Of a DNA stretch of 64,000 nucleotides, positions 26,711 to 35,972 are shown in pieces. The notes beneath the pieces were generated by a model, which was not told where the DNA came from, did not search any database, and saw only the letters and a program-made list of their open reading frames with translations. The DNA comes from Gemmatimonadota bacterium (GTDB lineage Bacteria > JAAXHH01), in NCBI GenBank assembly GCA_009837395.1, contig VXTP01000008.1, positions 1 to 64,000 of the forward strand. The letters are read 5' to 3'. The position numbers and the translations under genes were made by a program. Position 1 is the first letter of the stretch, and every line of letters begins with the position of its first letter.

Positions 26711-26725
26711 TCCTGGAACATAGTT
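26692..26725 (+). repeat. exact 17-bp tandem duplication across the helicase stop
   Basis: GATCCTGGAACATAGTT occurs at 26692-26708 and again at 26709-26725 without mismatch. The helicase stop TGA (26708-26710) is at the junction. The perfect match indicates a recent event. Confidence 0.92.
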
Positions 26726-26782
26726 GATGTAGTGATATAGTATTGGGGCAAACGCACAAAGGCATTCGATAGAGGTTAGACT

Positions 26783-29230
26783 TTGGCTAACGACAATCCT
26801 GGTATTCAATCTGAGCTGAATTTCGGCACCAAGCAAGAAGGCCCAGCAGCTACAGGTGACCCACCAACCACCGATGGTGCTTCTACAGGTGATAGCGCCG
26901 CGACAGACGATACCGGACAGGCAGATAACCAAATGGAGACCGCAGCAGACCAATCTTCTGCCGAGAATGAGTCTCGTGGACGCGATCTGTCGACCTCAGA
27001 AGCAGTCGTCACCTACAAGGCAAAACAGGTCGCGGCACGCTGTTTAGGATTGACCGTGCCTCACAGACGTCTGTTAGATGCCCTGCAAAATGGCTGGTTA
27101 CCTCCTCCATCTGAGGCAACAGGACATATGCTTGGGGCTGGTGTTTTCATTCGGGAACCCGGTGAACCGGGAAAACATGCAATCCTAGTTTGTCTGAAAC
27201 TTGATGTAAGGAAGTTGCCGAACCTCCCCGCTTACGTATTCCGTGATGAAGCCTGGTCCTACGCGTCACCTACCGAAACCATACTCGAGGAGGAAATGTG
27301 GTTCTGGCCGGGGATGCTGCCTACTTCCGCGATCACGGAGTTGTCCGTGCCGACAAACGAGGAACGCATACGACTCATCGGCATGGCTGATCAATTATCC
27401 AACGTGGCCCTTCCCGTAGACGTTCAAATCACGCAGGCTGAAGACGTTTTGCAGGGCCCTTTTCCACAGTGGTCACAGCAATCGACACCAAATGACCATC
27501 AAACGTTAACTGAGATACCGGCTGGGATGGATGCGATTCATGGCGCTTTGGCCATGGCGGTGTGGGCGGTTCCGCGAATAGATCCCTGGCTTGACTTGCT
27601 CGTGGCGAGTTTGTCCGACGACCAGGAACTATTGGCCGAATTAGCAGTGCGCACAGCGGCCCCATGGTGGCGTGTACCCCCATGGGTACGCGGTCAAGGC
27701 CGCAGTGAACCACTCAAGCAATCAGTACCAGAAATTGCGCAGGAAGTTCAGGATGCACTCTGGTGCGCGGCCATTGATGTATTGGGAGACACATCGGGGA
27801 ATCCAGGTAGAAATCCTCAAATCTTGGCCAAACGCATTGCCGATATGGCCCGTGATGCCGTATCCGAAAGGGTACCGAGAATCTCTGATTGGCTAGACGA
27901 TCTGTGCCGAGTTCTTCGGGCGGAATCTACAATTCGACCTAATCTGTGGTGTGATTTCCCAGTTGGATTGGCGATCCAGCTCGTGCTGGCACGTCAAGAA
28001 CCAATCACATTCAAGAATTGGCCCCGTGAACAACCGAATCTGCCGCCCAGTGTTTGGTGGTCAGCTGCGGTCCTCTGTGGATGGGGCCATGGTTACAGAC
28101 GATTGGATACCTGCTTTCGCGGCGAACCGTCACTCCAGGAAGCGCTTTCCGTTCACGCGCTACGTACGAGCTCACCCGACCATCACGGGATCGCGTGGCC
28201 GTCTATGGAGGGAAAACCCGGATGGAGAAAATCCGGGGAAGGGTTTGAATTGCTTTGGGGAAAGGTGACTATTGCCCGCAAATCGGATACTGTGCGCAGT
28301 AGATGGTACGCCGCGGATTTCTCCGACGAACGCATCAGACAGGAGGCTTTCCGTGTTGCGAAGAATCTGGGCTGGCCATGCGGACATCGTCGGGTTCGGT
28401 TGCCGTCGGAAAGCAGGATAATCGTCAAAGGTTCCTATGTCATGGAAGTAGGCGAAGGAAAGCGTTCGACTGAGATTCGAGGTGAGATGGATATTCAACT
28501 ACCATCGAATACCGAGGTTGATGAGGTACTGGATAAAAACGCCTTCCGCGAACACATCGCCAGTGCGCCCGGCAGTCTTACAGAACCTCCCGCACCGCAT
28601 ACTCCGGCGCTACATGTCGGAACGAACGCAGAGGAATCACCAAAGGATAGCACTCTCGTCCCTGGCCTTAGATACGTACCCGGTTTCCTGAACGAAGCCG
28701 AGGAGATAGAAATAACTGGAAAGATCGACGAAGATCAGGCGAACTGGAGCAATGTACTAAAGCGGCGCGTGCAACACTATGGCTGGCGATACGACTATAA
28801 AGCTGGTCAGATCGACCGGCGAATGCGCATCGGACCGCTACCGGGTTGGGCAGCGAAAATCGCCCGGCGGCTTGTCGATCAAGGTCTGGTTCCCGATGAG
28901 CCAGACCAGTTAATCGTCAACGAATACCGGGGTAAACAGGGCATAGCCAAGCACGTGGACAGCATAGCGAGCTTTAACGACTATATCGCCATGATCAGCT
29001 TGCTGGAATCCTGGGAGATGGTTTTCAGAAAGGGATTGGAAAAGCGTCCGGTCCAGCTCGAAAGAGGTAGCGCAGCTGTTATGTCAGGTCCGTCCCGAAC
29101 CCAGTGGACCCACGAGATACCTGCTAGGCAAAACGAGCTGGGGCCAATAATGCCTGACGGAAAGAGGAAGAAAGTACCGCGAGAACGCCGGCTGTCACTT
29201 ACTTTTCGTAGAGTAACGGGAAGCACGTAG
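26783..29230 (+). CDS. large protein with C-terminal AlkB-type Fe(II)/2-oxoglutarate dioxygenase domain
   Basis: 815 residues from a TTG at 26783, with AGAGG 7 nt upstream. Residues 1-70 are acidic, low-complexity and Ser/Thr-rich. Residues 75-620 are an unrecognised region with conserved-looking Trp clusters (APWWRVPPWVRGQ, PSVWWSAAVLCGWGHGYRR, RSRWYAADF). The C-terminal 170 residues are an AlkB fold. YVPGFLNEAEE opens the domain, VNEYRGKQGIAKHVDS gives the iron ligands HxD near 724-726, and WTHEIP near 775 gives the distal His. RERRLSLTFRRV carries the 2-oxoglutarate-binding arginines. The AlkB part could demethylate or hydroxylate a nucleic-acid base. Between a helicase and a methyltransferase it suggests a nucleic-acid modification or defence cassette; that role is inference. 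Confidence 0.8.
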   Translation: MANDNPGIQSELNFGTKQEGPAATGDPPTTDGASTGDSAATDDTGQADNQMETAADQSSAENESRGRDLSTSEAVVTYKAKQVAARCLGLTVPHRRLLDALQNGWLPPPSEATGHMLGAGVFIREPGEPGKHAILVCLKLDVRKLPNLPAYVFRDEAWSYASPTETILEEEMWFWPGMLPTSAITELSVPTNEERIRLIGMADQLSNVALPVDVQITQAEDVLQGPFPQWSQQSTPNDHQTLTEIPAGMDAIHGALAMAVWAVPRIDPWLDLLVASLSDDQELLAELAVRTAAPWWRVPPWVRGQGRSEPLKQSVPEIAQEVQDALWCAAIDVLGDTSGNPGRNPQILAKRIADMARDAVSERVPRISDWLDDLCRVLRAESTIRPNLWCDFPVGLAIQLVLARQEPITFKNWPREQPNLPPSVWWSAAVLCGWGHGYRRLDTCFRGEPSLQEALSVHALRTSSPDHHGIAWPSMEGKPGWRKSGEGFELLWGKVTIARKSDTVRSRWYAADFSDERIRQEAFRVAKNLGWPCGHRRVRLPSESRIIVKGSYVMEVGEGKRSTEIRGEMDIQLPSNTEVDEVLDKNAFREHIASAPGSLTEPPAPHTPALHVGTNAEESPKDSTLVPGLRYVPGFLNEAEEIEITGKIDEDQANWSNVLKRRVQHYGWRYDYKAGQIDRRMRIGPLPGWAAKIARRLVDQGLVPDEPDQLIVNEYRGKQGIAKHVDSIASFNDYIAMISLLESWEMVFRKGLEKRPVQLERGSAAVMSGPSRTQWTHEIPARQNELGPIMPDGKRKKVPRERRLSLTFRRVTGST

Positions 29231-29264
29231 AAGGATTATTGGAAACTCGTTCAGACCGTGGTAC

Positions 29265-30179
29265 TTGCGGGATTTCGGACCTGAAAGCGGCGACCCCGAC
29301 CCCGATACTGACAACGTTGCAATCAGGGATGTACTTTTGAACACGAGTAACTGTTCAACGGTCACGTTTCCATCGTGGCTTGAATCACTGAGATCAATGG
29401 AAATACTCGAAAAGGTCAGAAATGATCCTCGTACTACAGCGGACAAGATCCTTGGTGTCAGCAGATCGATCGCCCTTGACTCGGTGATCGGCAGAGGGCA
29501 GGCGGATTTCGACAGCCCTTGGGACCATCTCACTCCATACGATCGCGTACTCCTGTACGCCTACTTCAATCAGAGAGGACACTTGGAAGAGCTTGTCGAG
29601 GCGTTTCGGCAACTATTCCCAGATGGTTCTCCTCCCAACAAGCCGATAGTCGTCGATATTGGGTGTGGTCCTTGTACTGGCGGGCTCGCGTTCGCAGGAA
29701 TGTGCAAGGAAGTCAAACAGTTCGTCTATATCGGCGTGGACCGGTCGGAAGCCATGCGAGACTTTGGCGAAAGTCTTGCGGCCGCCGCGCCGCAAATGGA
29801 TCAATCCCATCGTCAGTGGGCAAGCACGTTGCCAAAAGTCGCTTGGAATGATGCCCCGGGCTGGAGACCGGTGTTCGTCATCGTTTCATACCTGCTTGCG
29901 AGTCCGACACTGGATTCTGTCGACCGGCTCATCAGGGACCTTGATGGACTACTGACAAAAATCGGGCGCGGACGGGCAACGGTGATTTACACGAACTCGA
30001 CCAACACTACACCTAACCGCCGTTTTCCTGAGTTCCGTGACGCGCTTTTCGACCATGGATTTTCGCTTTTTGCCGACGATACAGGTACAATTCCAGTTGA
30101 ACGGTCGGGTGAGACTGTACCACGCAAACTGCGATATGCCCTGTTTGATCGACCGGAGAGACGCATCTTGGAACTCTGA
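29265..30179 (+). CDS. SAM-dependent methyltransferase, class I
   Basis: About 304 residues. VDIGCGPCTGGLAFAG near residue 128 is the glycine-rich SAM loop, and YIGVDRSEAM supplies the acidic residue that binds the ribose. FVIVSYLLASPT is strand 4. No DPPY/NPPY motif of an amino-DNA methyltransferase and no Pro-Cys motif of a cytosine methyltransferase is visible, so a DNA base target is not indicated. The start is uncertain: TTG at 29265 is the first conventional codon, while AAGGA at 29231-29235 sits just before ATT codons in the same frame. It is the last gene of the helicase-AlkB cassette. Confidence 0.75.
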   Translation: MRDFGPESGDPDPDTDNVAIRDVLLNTSNCSTVTFPSWLESLRSMEILEKVRNDPRTTADKILGVSRSIALDSVIGRGQADFDSPWDHLTPYDRVLLYAYFNQRGHLEELVEAFRQLFPDGSPPNKPIVVDIGCGPCTGGLAFAGMCKEVKQFVYIGVDRSEAMRDFGESLAAAAPQMDQSHRQWASTLPKVAWNDAPGWRPVFVIVSYLLASPTLDSVDRLIRDLDGLLTKIGRGRATVIYTNSTNTTPNRRFPEFRDALFDHGFSLFADDTGTIPVERSGETVPRKLRYALFDRPERRILEL

Positions 30180-30194
30180 GAAAAACACGGGACA

Positions 30195-30221
30195 TTGGAC
30201 TTGTGATTATGTCTGTATAAT
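30195..30221 (+). promoter_or_regulatory. candidate promoter of the SMP-30 gene
   Basis: A perfect TATAAT lies at 30216-30221, with TTGGAC 15 bp upstream at 30195-30200. The spacer is short, so the -35 is tentative. It lies 33 bp before the downstream start codon. Confidence 0.4.
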
Positions 30222-30253
30222 CCAGCACGCCTTTGATGCCGGGAGGAAAGAGG

Positions 30254-31372
30254 ATGTTACTACCATTTCCACGCATTTTTCGTCCATTTCAGCAAACCGC
30301 GTCGCAGGTTGCACAAAAGTACAACATTTCGTCTGCTCTACGATTGCTCATCCTGATAGCCGTCTCTTTCGGAAACGCACCCCTCCAAGCCCAGGAAGTC
30401 GATCCGCCCTTTGGCGATCCGGAGTTCATCTCGTCCGATGCCCGCCTGGAGATGGTGTTCAATGAAGGCCTCGCCCTGACCGAAAGCCCCGCCGAGGGTC
30501 CGGACGGGATGATCTACTTCAGCGACATCACCTTCACCACGTCGGCGGGGGCGGACGGCATCGAGGCCGGCCACATCTGGCGCTTCGACCCCAGTACGGG
30601 CGAGACCACCATTTACCGGTCGCCCAGCGGGATGTCCAATGGCCTCAAGTTCGACGCCCAGGACCGGCTCATCGCCGCGGAAGGCGCCGACCAGGGCGGA
30701 CGGCGGGTGACGCGTACGGACATGGAGACGGGCAAGGCCTACATCATCGCCCACGAGTACGAGGGGCGGTCCTTCAACGCCCCAAATGACGTGGCCATCG
30801 ACGAGCAGGGACGGGTCTACTTCAGCGATCCCAAGTACATTGGCAACGAATCGGTGGAACAGCCCGTGATGGCCGTGTACCGCATCGACACGGACGGCTC
30901 GATCCACCGGATCATCACCGACGCGGGCAAGCCGAACGGCGTGGTGGTCTCTCCCGACCAGCAGACCCTCTACGTGGTCAGCAACGACAACGGTTCCATC
31001 GACCTCGGCAAGATCACCCTGGACATCCCCGTGCACAAGGGACGCATGGCCCTGCTGGCCTATGACCTGCACGAGGATGGATCCGCCACGTTCAGGAGCG
31101 TTCTCGTGGACTACCTGCCCGAGGACGGACCCGACGGCCTGGTCGTCGACGTCGAGGGCAACCTGTACGTGTCCGAGCGCGACGTGACCCGGCCGGGCAT
31201 CGCCATCCGCGCGCCGGACGGCACCGAAAAGGCCTTCATCCCCACCGGCGTGCTGCCTACCAACGTGGGCTTCGGCCGCGGCGAGAACAGCAAGATCCTG
31301 TACATCACCGCGGGTACCGGGCTCTACCGGATCCCCGTGATGAAGGACGGCTATCACCTGCCGCGGGAGTAA
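30254..31372 (+). CDS. secreted SMP-30/gluconolactonase family protein
   Basis: 372 residues from the ATG at 30254 (GGAGG 7 nt upstream). A long signal sequence ends PLQAQ near residue 47. The mature part is a six-bladed propeller with family motifs ESPAEGPDGMIYFSD (calcium-binding Glu region), NGLKFDAQDRLIAAEG, FNAPNDVAIDEQGRVYFSDP (catalytic Asn) and PNGVVVSPDQQTLYV. It closes with GPDGLVVDVEGNLYV (catalytic Asp). It probably hydrolyses a sugar lactone in the periplasm, which would complement the quinoprotein and aldonate dehydratase elsewhere in the window. Composition returns to GC-rich here, marking the right edge of the AT-richer island. Confidence 0.88.
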   Translation: MLLPFPRIFRPFQQTASQVAQKYNISSALRLLILIAVSFGNAPLQAQEVDPPFGDPEFISSDARLEMVFNEGLALTESPAEGPDGMIYFSDITFTTSAGADGIEAGHIWRFDPSTGETTIYRSPSGMSNGLKFDAQDRLIAAEGADQGGRRVTRTDMETGKAYIIAHEYEGRSFNAPNDVAIDEQGRVYFSDPKYIGNESVEQPVMAVYRIDTDGSIHRIITDAGKPNGVVVSPDQQTLYVVSNDNGSIDLGKITLDIPVHKGRMALLAYDLHEDGSATFRSVLVDYLPEDGPDGLVVDVEGNLYVSERDVTRPGIAIRAPDGTEKAFIPTGVLPTNVGFGRGENSKILYITAGTGLYRIPVMKDGYHLPRE

Positions 31373-31405
31373 ATGCGCAACCCTGGCCCCACGCGTCCTT
31401 AACCC

Positions 31406-33112
31406 ATGTCCTTTCTAGACTGGACCATCGTCTTTCTCGTAAACGGCGGCATCGTCCTGTACGGCCTGCTGGCGTTCCGGGAGAAAGGCGAAAGCTTCGA
31501 CTGGTACCTGGCGGCCAAGTCCATGCCCTGGTGGGCCATCGGCCTTTCCGCCTTCGGCACCGCCGTGGACAGCGGCGACTACGTGGCCATCGCCGGCGGC
31601 TCGTACCAGTTCGGACTCTCCCAGCTGTCGCAGTGGTGGCTCGGGATCGCCATCGGGTGGTTCGTCCTCAGCTTCTTCGTCATCCTGCCCATGTACCGGT
31701 CGGGGGTCTTCACCAACGCCGAGTGGCTGGAATACCGCTTCGGGCCGTCCGTCCGCATCATGGCGGTCCTCATCAACATCCAGTCTCGCACCAACGTCCT
31801 CGCCAACATCTTCTTCTCCATGTACCTGGTGCTGAGCGTCCTCGCCGGGTTCTCCGCGACCGCCAGCTGGTTCGTCGTGGTGGCGGTGGCCGCGTCCGCG
31901 ACCCTCTACGTGGTCCGCGGCGGCCTGCAGGCAGGGGTGTTTACCGACGCCGTCCAGGGCGTGGCCATGATCATCGGATCCTTCGTGCTCTGGATCGTAG
32001 TCTGGGTCCGGGGCGGCGGATGGTCGGGGCTGAACGAGCGCCTGGCCGCCGTGGACCCCGGACTGCCCGACGTGATGCTCCACGTGGGCGGTTACGCGCC
32101 GCCCGGCGTCCCCGCGGCCGTGGTCATCCTCAGCTTCATCGTCGTGCTGACCATGTACGCCGTCATCAACCAGTACGAGGCGATCCGGTTCCTGGGCGCC
32201 CGTTCGGAGTGGGACTTCAAGATGGCCGCGGTGGTGGCCAGCACGGCTACGGCCGTATGTCTCTGGTTCAACATCACCATGGGCCCCATGGCCCGGGCGG
32301 ATTTCCCCGCCCTGGAAACCATCGACCAGGCCTATCCCCTGATGATCCAGGCCTACCTGCCCCACGGGCTCATCGGGATCGTCGTGGCGGGGCTCATCGC
32401 GGGCGGCTATTCCACCTTCGACTCCATCGGCATCGGCATATCGAGCCTCTTCGTCCGCGACATCTACGCCCGGTTCATCGTGAAGCGCGCGTCGGACGCC
32501 CACTATACCCGCGTGGGCCGCATCACGGCCCCCTTCATCATGGCCCTGGGATTCGCCTATGTGCCCTTCATCCAGGAGGGCATGCTGGCCTTCTACCTCC
32601 GGCTGGCCGGCGCCATCGCGGTACCCCTCATGACGGTGATCCTCATGGGGGTCTTCACCCGCGTGCACCGGCAGACGGGCATCGTGGGCCTGTTCGTCGG
32701 ACTGACCTACGGTGTGACGGCGATCCTGGGGGAAAGCTTCGAATGGGGCCTGCCGGTCTGGTACACCAACACCTGGTGGACCTACCTGTGGAACATCGTG
32801 CTGCCCGCAGCCGGCATGCTCGTCGCGTCGGCGCTGATCACGCTCCGGCACGGTCCCATGTCCGACGCGGACCTGGAAGGACTCGTCTACGCGCGGGAAA
32901 ACGACATCCCCTCGGTGCGCAACCGCATGGCCCACCGATTGAAAACCCTCGAAGGCACCTGGCTGCAGAAGACCCTGGTGGAGACGCCGATCCGCGGCGC
33001 CTATCCCTTCAAGCTGCCGCCCGGGGGACTGACGCTGTTCCGCCGACCCGGCGTACTGGCCCTGGGTTACTTGGCCATCGCGTCGGGCTTGCTGTTCGGG
33101 GTGCTGTGGTAG
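31406..33112 (+). CDS. sodium:solute symporter (SSS family)
   Basis: 568-residue inner-membrane transporter with about 13 hydrophobic helices. DWYLAAKSMPWWAIGLSAFGTAVDSGDYV near residues 32-60 is the family's first unwound helix region with the sodium-site Ser/Thr. The VAGLIAGGYSTFDSIGIGISSLFVRDIYARF block near residue 330 is the signature SSS segment (sodium site in the SxxDS-type motif). The C-terminal 100 residues form a cytoplasmic tail before a final helix. It follows the lactonase by 33 bp on the same strand, so a sugar or sugar-acid substrate is a reasonable guess. Confidence 0.9.
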   Translation: MSFLDWTIVFLVNGGIVLYGLLAFREKGESFDWYLAAKSMPWWAIGLSAFGTAVDSGDYVAIAGGSYQFGLSQLSQWWLGIAIGWFVLSFFVILPMYRSGVFTNAEWLEYRFGPSVRIMAVLINIQSRTNVLANIFFSMYLVLSVLAGFSATASWFVVVAVAASATLYVVRGGLQAGVFTDAVQGVAMIIGSFVLWIVVWVRGGGWSGLNERLAAVDPGLPDVMLHVGGYAPPGVPAAVVILSFIVVLTMYAVINQYEAIRFLGARSEWDFKMAAVVASTATAVCLWFNITMGPMARADFPALETIDQAYPLMIQAYLPHGLIGIVVAGLIAGGYSTFDSIGIGISSLFVRDIYARFIVKRASDAHYTRVGRITAPFIMALGFAYVPFIQEGMLAFYLRLAGAIAVPLMTVILMGVFTRVHRQTGIVGLFVGLTYGVTAILGESFEWGLPVWYTNTWWTYLWNIVLPAAGMLVASALITLRHGPMSDADLEGLVYARENDIPSVRNRMAHRLKTLEGTWLQKTLVETPIRGAYPFKLPPGGLTLFRRPGVLALGYLAIASGLLFGVLW

Positions 33113-33264
33113 GGATAAGGAATCGGCGCTCATCCCCGAGGCAGGATCCTTTTAGCAAGTTTCCCGTTATTGAAACATCCGGCAAATTTGGCGGGTCTTA
33201 ACTTCAATCCACTAGCGGAAATCCCATACCGGGATAATCCCGCCGTTTATACATGGAGTACATG

Positions 33265-33396
33265 ATGAGCTCTTTTGGAATGTTCGAGTTAGTCATTGGG
33301 GTCATTGTGTTGTTTTTGTTGGCAACCGTAGCGCTGCCCATTTGGTTTACCTATAAAATCATCAGTCACAGAATACGGAATAGAAACAGACCTTGA
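33265..33396 (+). CDS. 43-residue single-span membrane protein
   Basis: ATG at 33265, with GGAG at 33255-33258 six nt upstream, gives MSSFGMFELVIGVIVLFLL followed by a membrane span to about residue 30 and a basic tail rich in Arg and Asn. In-frame ATGs at 33262 and 33253 are alternatives. It occupies the 397-bp gap between the symporter and the first permease. The ribosome site and span/basic-tail layout support a real small gene, possibly an accessory subunit of a neighbouring membrane complex. No family is recognised. Confidence 0.5.
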   Translation: MSSFGMFELVIGVIVLFLLATVALPIWFTYKIISHRIRNRNRP

Positions 33397-33509
33397 GGAA
33401 TCCATTTTAATAAGGATTCCGGTTAAACCACGCTCATCCAGCGTTCGTTTTCAACGCTTCCGGGACAGAACTACCTCGAATCGGACCCGCCCCGTAACGG
33501 ACCCGCCAC

Positions 33510-35918
33510 GTGTTCAAAAACTACCTGACTATCGCGATAAGAAACCTGCTCAGGCACAAGGGTTATTCGGCGATCAACGTCCTGGGACTGGCCATCGGTA
33601 TTGCCTGCTGCGTGTTGATCCTGCTCTACGTGCAGGACGAGCTCAGCTACGACCAGTATCACGAGAAGAAAGACCGGATATACCGCGTGGTGGAATCCGC
33701 GACGGTAGCGGGCCGGTCCATCGAAGCCGCGGTGACGCCTCCGCCCTGGGCCCCCGTGCTGGCAAATGACTATCCCGTCATCGAGGCGTATACCCGGATC
33801 AAGCCGCCGGCCTCCCGGTGGCTGATACGGTACCAGGAAAAGCGGTTTTACGAGCGGTATTTCGCCTTCGTAGATTCATCGTTCTTCGACATCTTCACCT
33901 TCCCCCTGGTTCAGGGCGATGCGAAGACGGTGCTGGCCGACCCCCATACCGTGGTGCTGTCGGAATCTATGGCCGGCAAGTACTTCGGGGATGAGAACCC
34001 GGTCGGCAAAGTCATTACGGGCGATGACCTCTATGAGTTCACGGTGACCGGCGTTATGCGGGACATGCCGGAGAACTCGCACTTTCACTTCGACTTCCTG
34101 GCCTCCTATGGCTCCCTGGCGCCGCACGGACTCTACAGTGAACCGTCCACGATGCAGAACCACGGCTTCAGCCACGACCTGTTTACCTATCTACTGCTTC
34201 GAGAAGGATATGCACCCGAAGACCTGGAGCGAGAACTCCCCGGGTTCCTGGACAATTACCTCGGCGAACTGCTCGAGTCCGTGGGTATCGAGGCCCGACC
34301 CTACCTGCAGCCCATCACGGATATCCACCTCCATTCCAACATGGAAGCCGAAATCAGGGCGAACAGCAGTATCCTGTACGTATACATCTTTTCCTCCCTG
34401 GCCGTCTTTGTCCTGCTGATCGCCTGCGTGAATTTCGTGAACCTTTCCACCGCCCGTTCCGCCCGCAGAGCGCAGGAAGTCGGCATGCGGAAAGTACTCG
34501 GCGCCCTTCGGAATCAACTGATTAAACAGTTTACTGGCGAGTCGATCCTGGTCGCCGTCGTCGCCCTCGTCATCGCACTGGGCCTGGTTCACCTGCTCCT
34601 GCCGCAGTTCAACCTGTTCTCCGGCAAGTCGCTGGCGATGGAATACCAGTCCACCTGGCTGGTGCCGACCCTGGCAGGCATCGCCCTGGTGACGGGGATC
34701 GCCGCAGGTGGATATCCCGCTTTTATCCTGTCCTCCTTCAGGCCGGTGGCCGTACTGACCGGCGCACTCAAGGCAGGCGCGGCCCATTCGCTGCTCAGGA
34801 AAGTCCTGATCACGTTCCAGTTCGGTATTTCCATCCTCATGATCATTGGCACGCTCGTAGTCCTCGATCAGCTGGAATACATGCAGAACAAGCCTCTGGG
34901 TTTCGATGAAGACAACCTGGTCGTCGTTCGTCTGCCGGATGAGGAAGCCCTTAATGGTTATCCGGCTTACAGGGACGCCTTGATGCAGTATCCTGAAATC
35001 CTTAACGTGAGTACGGCGAACAGCATACCCGGAGGTCAGACGAGCCTCAACCTGGTTACGCCGGAAGGGGTGCAGGAGGATGAAAGCCCGGTGTACCAGA
35101 TGATCCAGGCGGACTTCGGCTACATAGAAACACTTGGCATCGAGATGGCGTCGGGACGCACGTTTTCCCGGGCATTCGGCTCGGACTCCACCGCCTGCCT
35201 GGTCAACGAGGCGGCCGTCCGGACTCTGGGATGGGAAAACCCGATCGGCAGGACTTTCAGGTTGACCGGCGAGGATGATGACCCGCCTCTGAGCGTCATC
35301 GGCGTCATGGCGGATTTCCACGTCCAGTCGCTGCGCCAACCCATAACGCCGCTCATGGTGCGTCTGGATACAGAACCCGCTTCATTTATGGTCGTCAGGA
35401 TACAGGGTACAAACGTATCACGTGGGCTTGAAACACTCCAGGAACAGTGGCGGAGTACATACCCGAATCATCCAGCCCTGGATTACTCGTTTCTCGATGA
35501 CGACCTCAGGCAACTATACCAGGCCGAACGGCGACTGGGTTCCGTGTTCATCGCCGGCGCGGTGCTTTCGATCCTGATCGCCTGCCTGGGACTGTTGGGG
35601 CTTGCGTCCTTCATGGCGGAGCAACGGACACGGGAGATCGGTGTGCGGAAGGTCCTCGGCGCGACAATATCAAACGTTATCCTGCTGTTGTCGAGGGACT
35701 TCACCAGGCTGATCCTGCTGGCCTTCGTGCTCGGAGCGCCGGCGGGTTATTACGCCATGCACTCGTGGCTGGAAGACTTCCCATACCGCATCGAGCCGGG
35801 CCTGTGGGTGTTCCTTTTCGCGGGCGTCGCGGCGCTGTCGGTCGCCTGGTTGACGGTGGGATTCCAGTCGTATAAGGCCGCGGCCGCCAACCCGGCGGAA
35901 GCGGTGCATGCGGAGTGA
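33510..35918 (+). CDS. FtsX/MacB-like ABC transporter permease (stand-alone, double unit)
   Basis: 802 residues from a GTG start. The MacB-type opening (KNYLTIAIRNLLRHKGYSAIN) leads into helix 1 (residues 20-40), then a large periplasmic core domain to about 280. Three helices (about 290-450) include the FtsX block TARSARRAQEVGMRKVLGALR. A second periplasmic domain and three final helices (about 690-800) repeat the block as EQRTREIGVRKVLGA. The protein is therefore a fused tandem of two permease units. No ATP-binding subunit is adjacent. Such permeases work in lipoprotein, peptide or macrolide handling across the envelope. A close paralog follows immediately. Confidence 0.88.
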   Translation: MFKNYLTIAIRNLLRHKGYSAINVLGLAIGIACCVLILLYVQDELSYDQYHEKKDRIYRVVESATVAGRSIEAAVTPPPWAPVLANDYPVIEAYTRIKPPASRWLIRYQEKRFYERYFAFVDSSFFDIFTFPLVQGDAKTVLADPHTVVLSESMAGKYFGDENPVGKVITGDDLYEFTVTGVMRDMPENSHFHFDFLASYGSLAPHGLYSEPSTMQNHGFSHDLFTYLLLREGYAPEDLERELPGFLDNYLGELLESVGIEARPYLQPITDIHLHSNMEAEIRANSSILYVYIFSSLAVFVLLIACVNFVNLSTARSARRAQEVGMRKVLGALRNQLIKQFTGESILVAVVALVIALGLVHLLLPQFNLFSGKSLAMEYQSTWLVPTLAGIALVTGIAAGGYPAFILSSFRPVAVLTGALKAGAAHSLLRKVLITFQFGISILMIIGTLVVLDQLEYMQNKPLGFDEDNLVVVRLPDEEALNGYPAYRDALMQYPEILNVSTANSIPGGQTSLNLVTPEGVQEDESPVYQMIQADFGYIETLGIEMASGRTFSRAFGSDSTACLVNEAAVRTLGWENPIGRTFRLTGEDDDPPLSVIGVMADFHVQSLRQPITPLMVRLDTEPASFMVVRIQGTNVSRGLETLQEQWRSTYPNHPALDYSFLDDDLRQLYQAERRLGSVFIAGAVLSILIACLGLLGLASFMAEQRTREIGVRKVLGATISNVILLLSRDFTRLILLAFVLGAPAGYYAMHSWLEDFPYRIEPGLWVFLFAGVAALSVAWLTVGFQSYKAAAANPAEAVHAE

Positions 35919-35972
35919 TCGGTCATTGCTTCGGGGTTGCTTTTTGGGCTGCCATGGCCATACAATAAGCAC

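Noticed and set aside
31415-33201. Long open frames on both strands across the symporter gene
   Set aside because: They are compositional shadows rich in Arg, Gly, His and Pro; the symporter frame alone has coherent membrane helices and family motifs.
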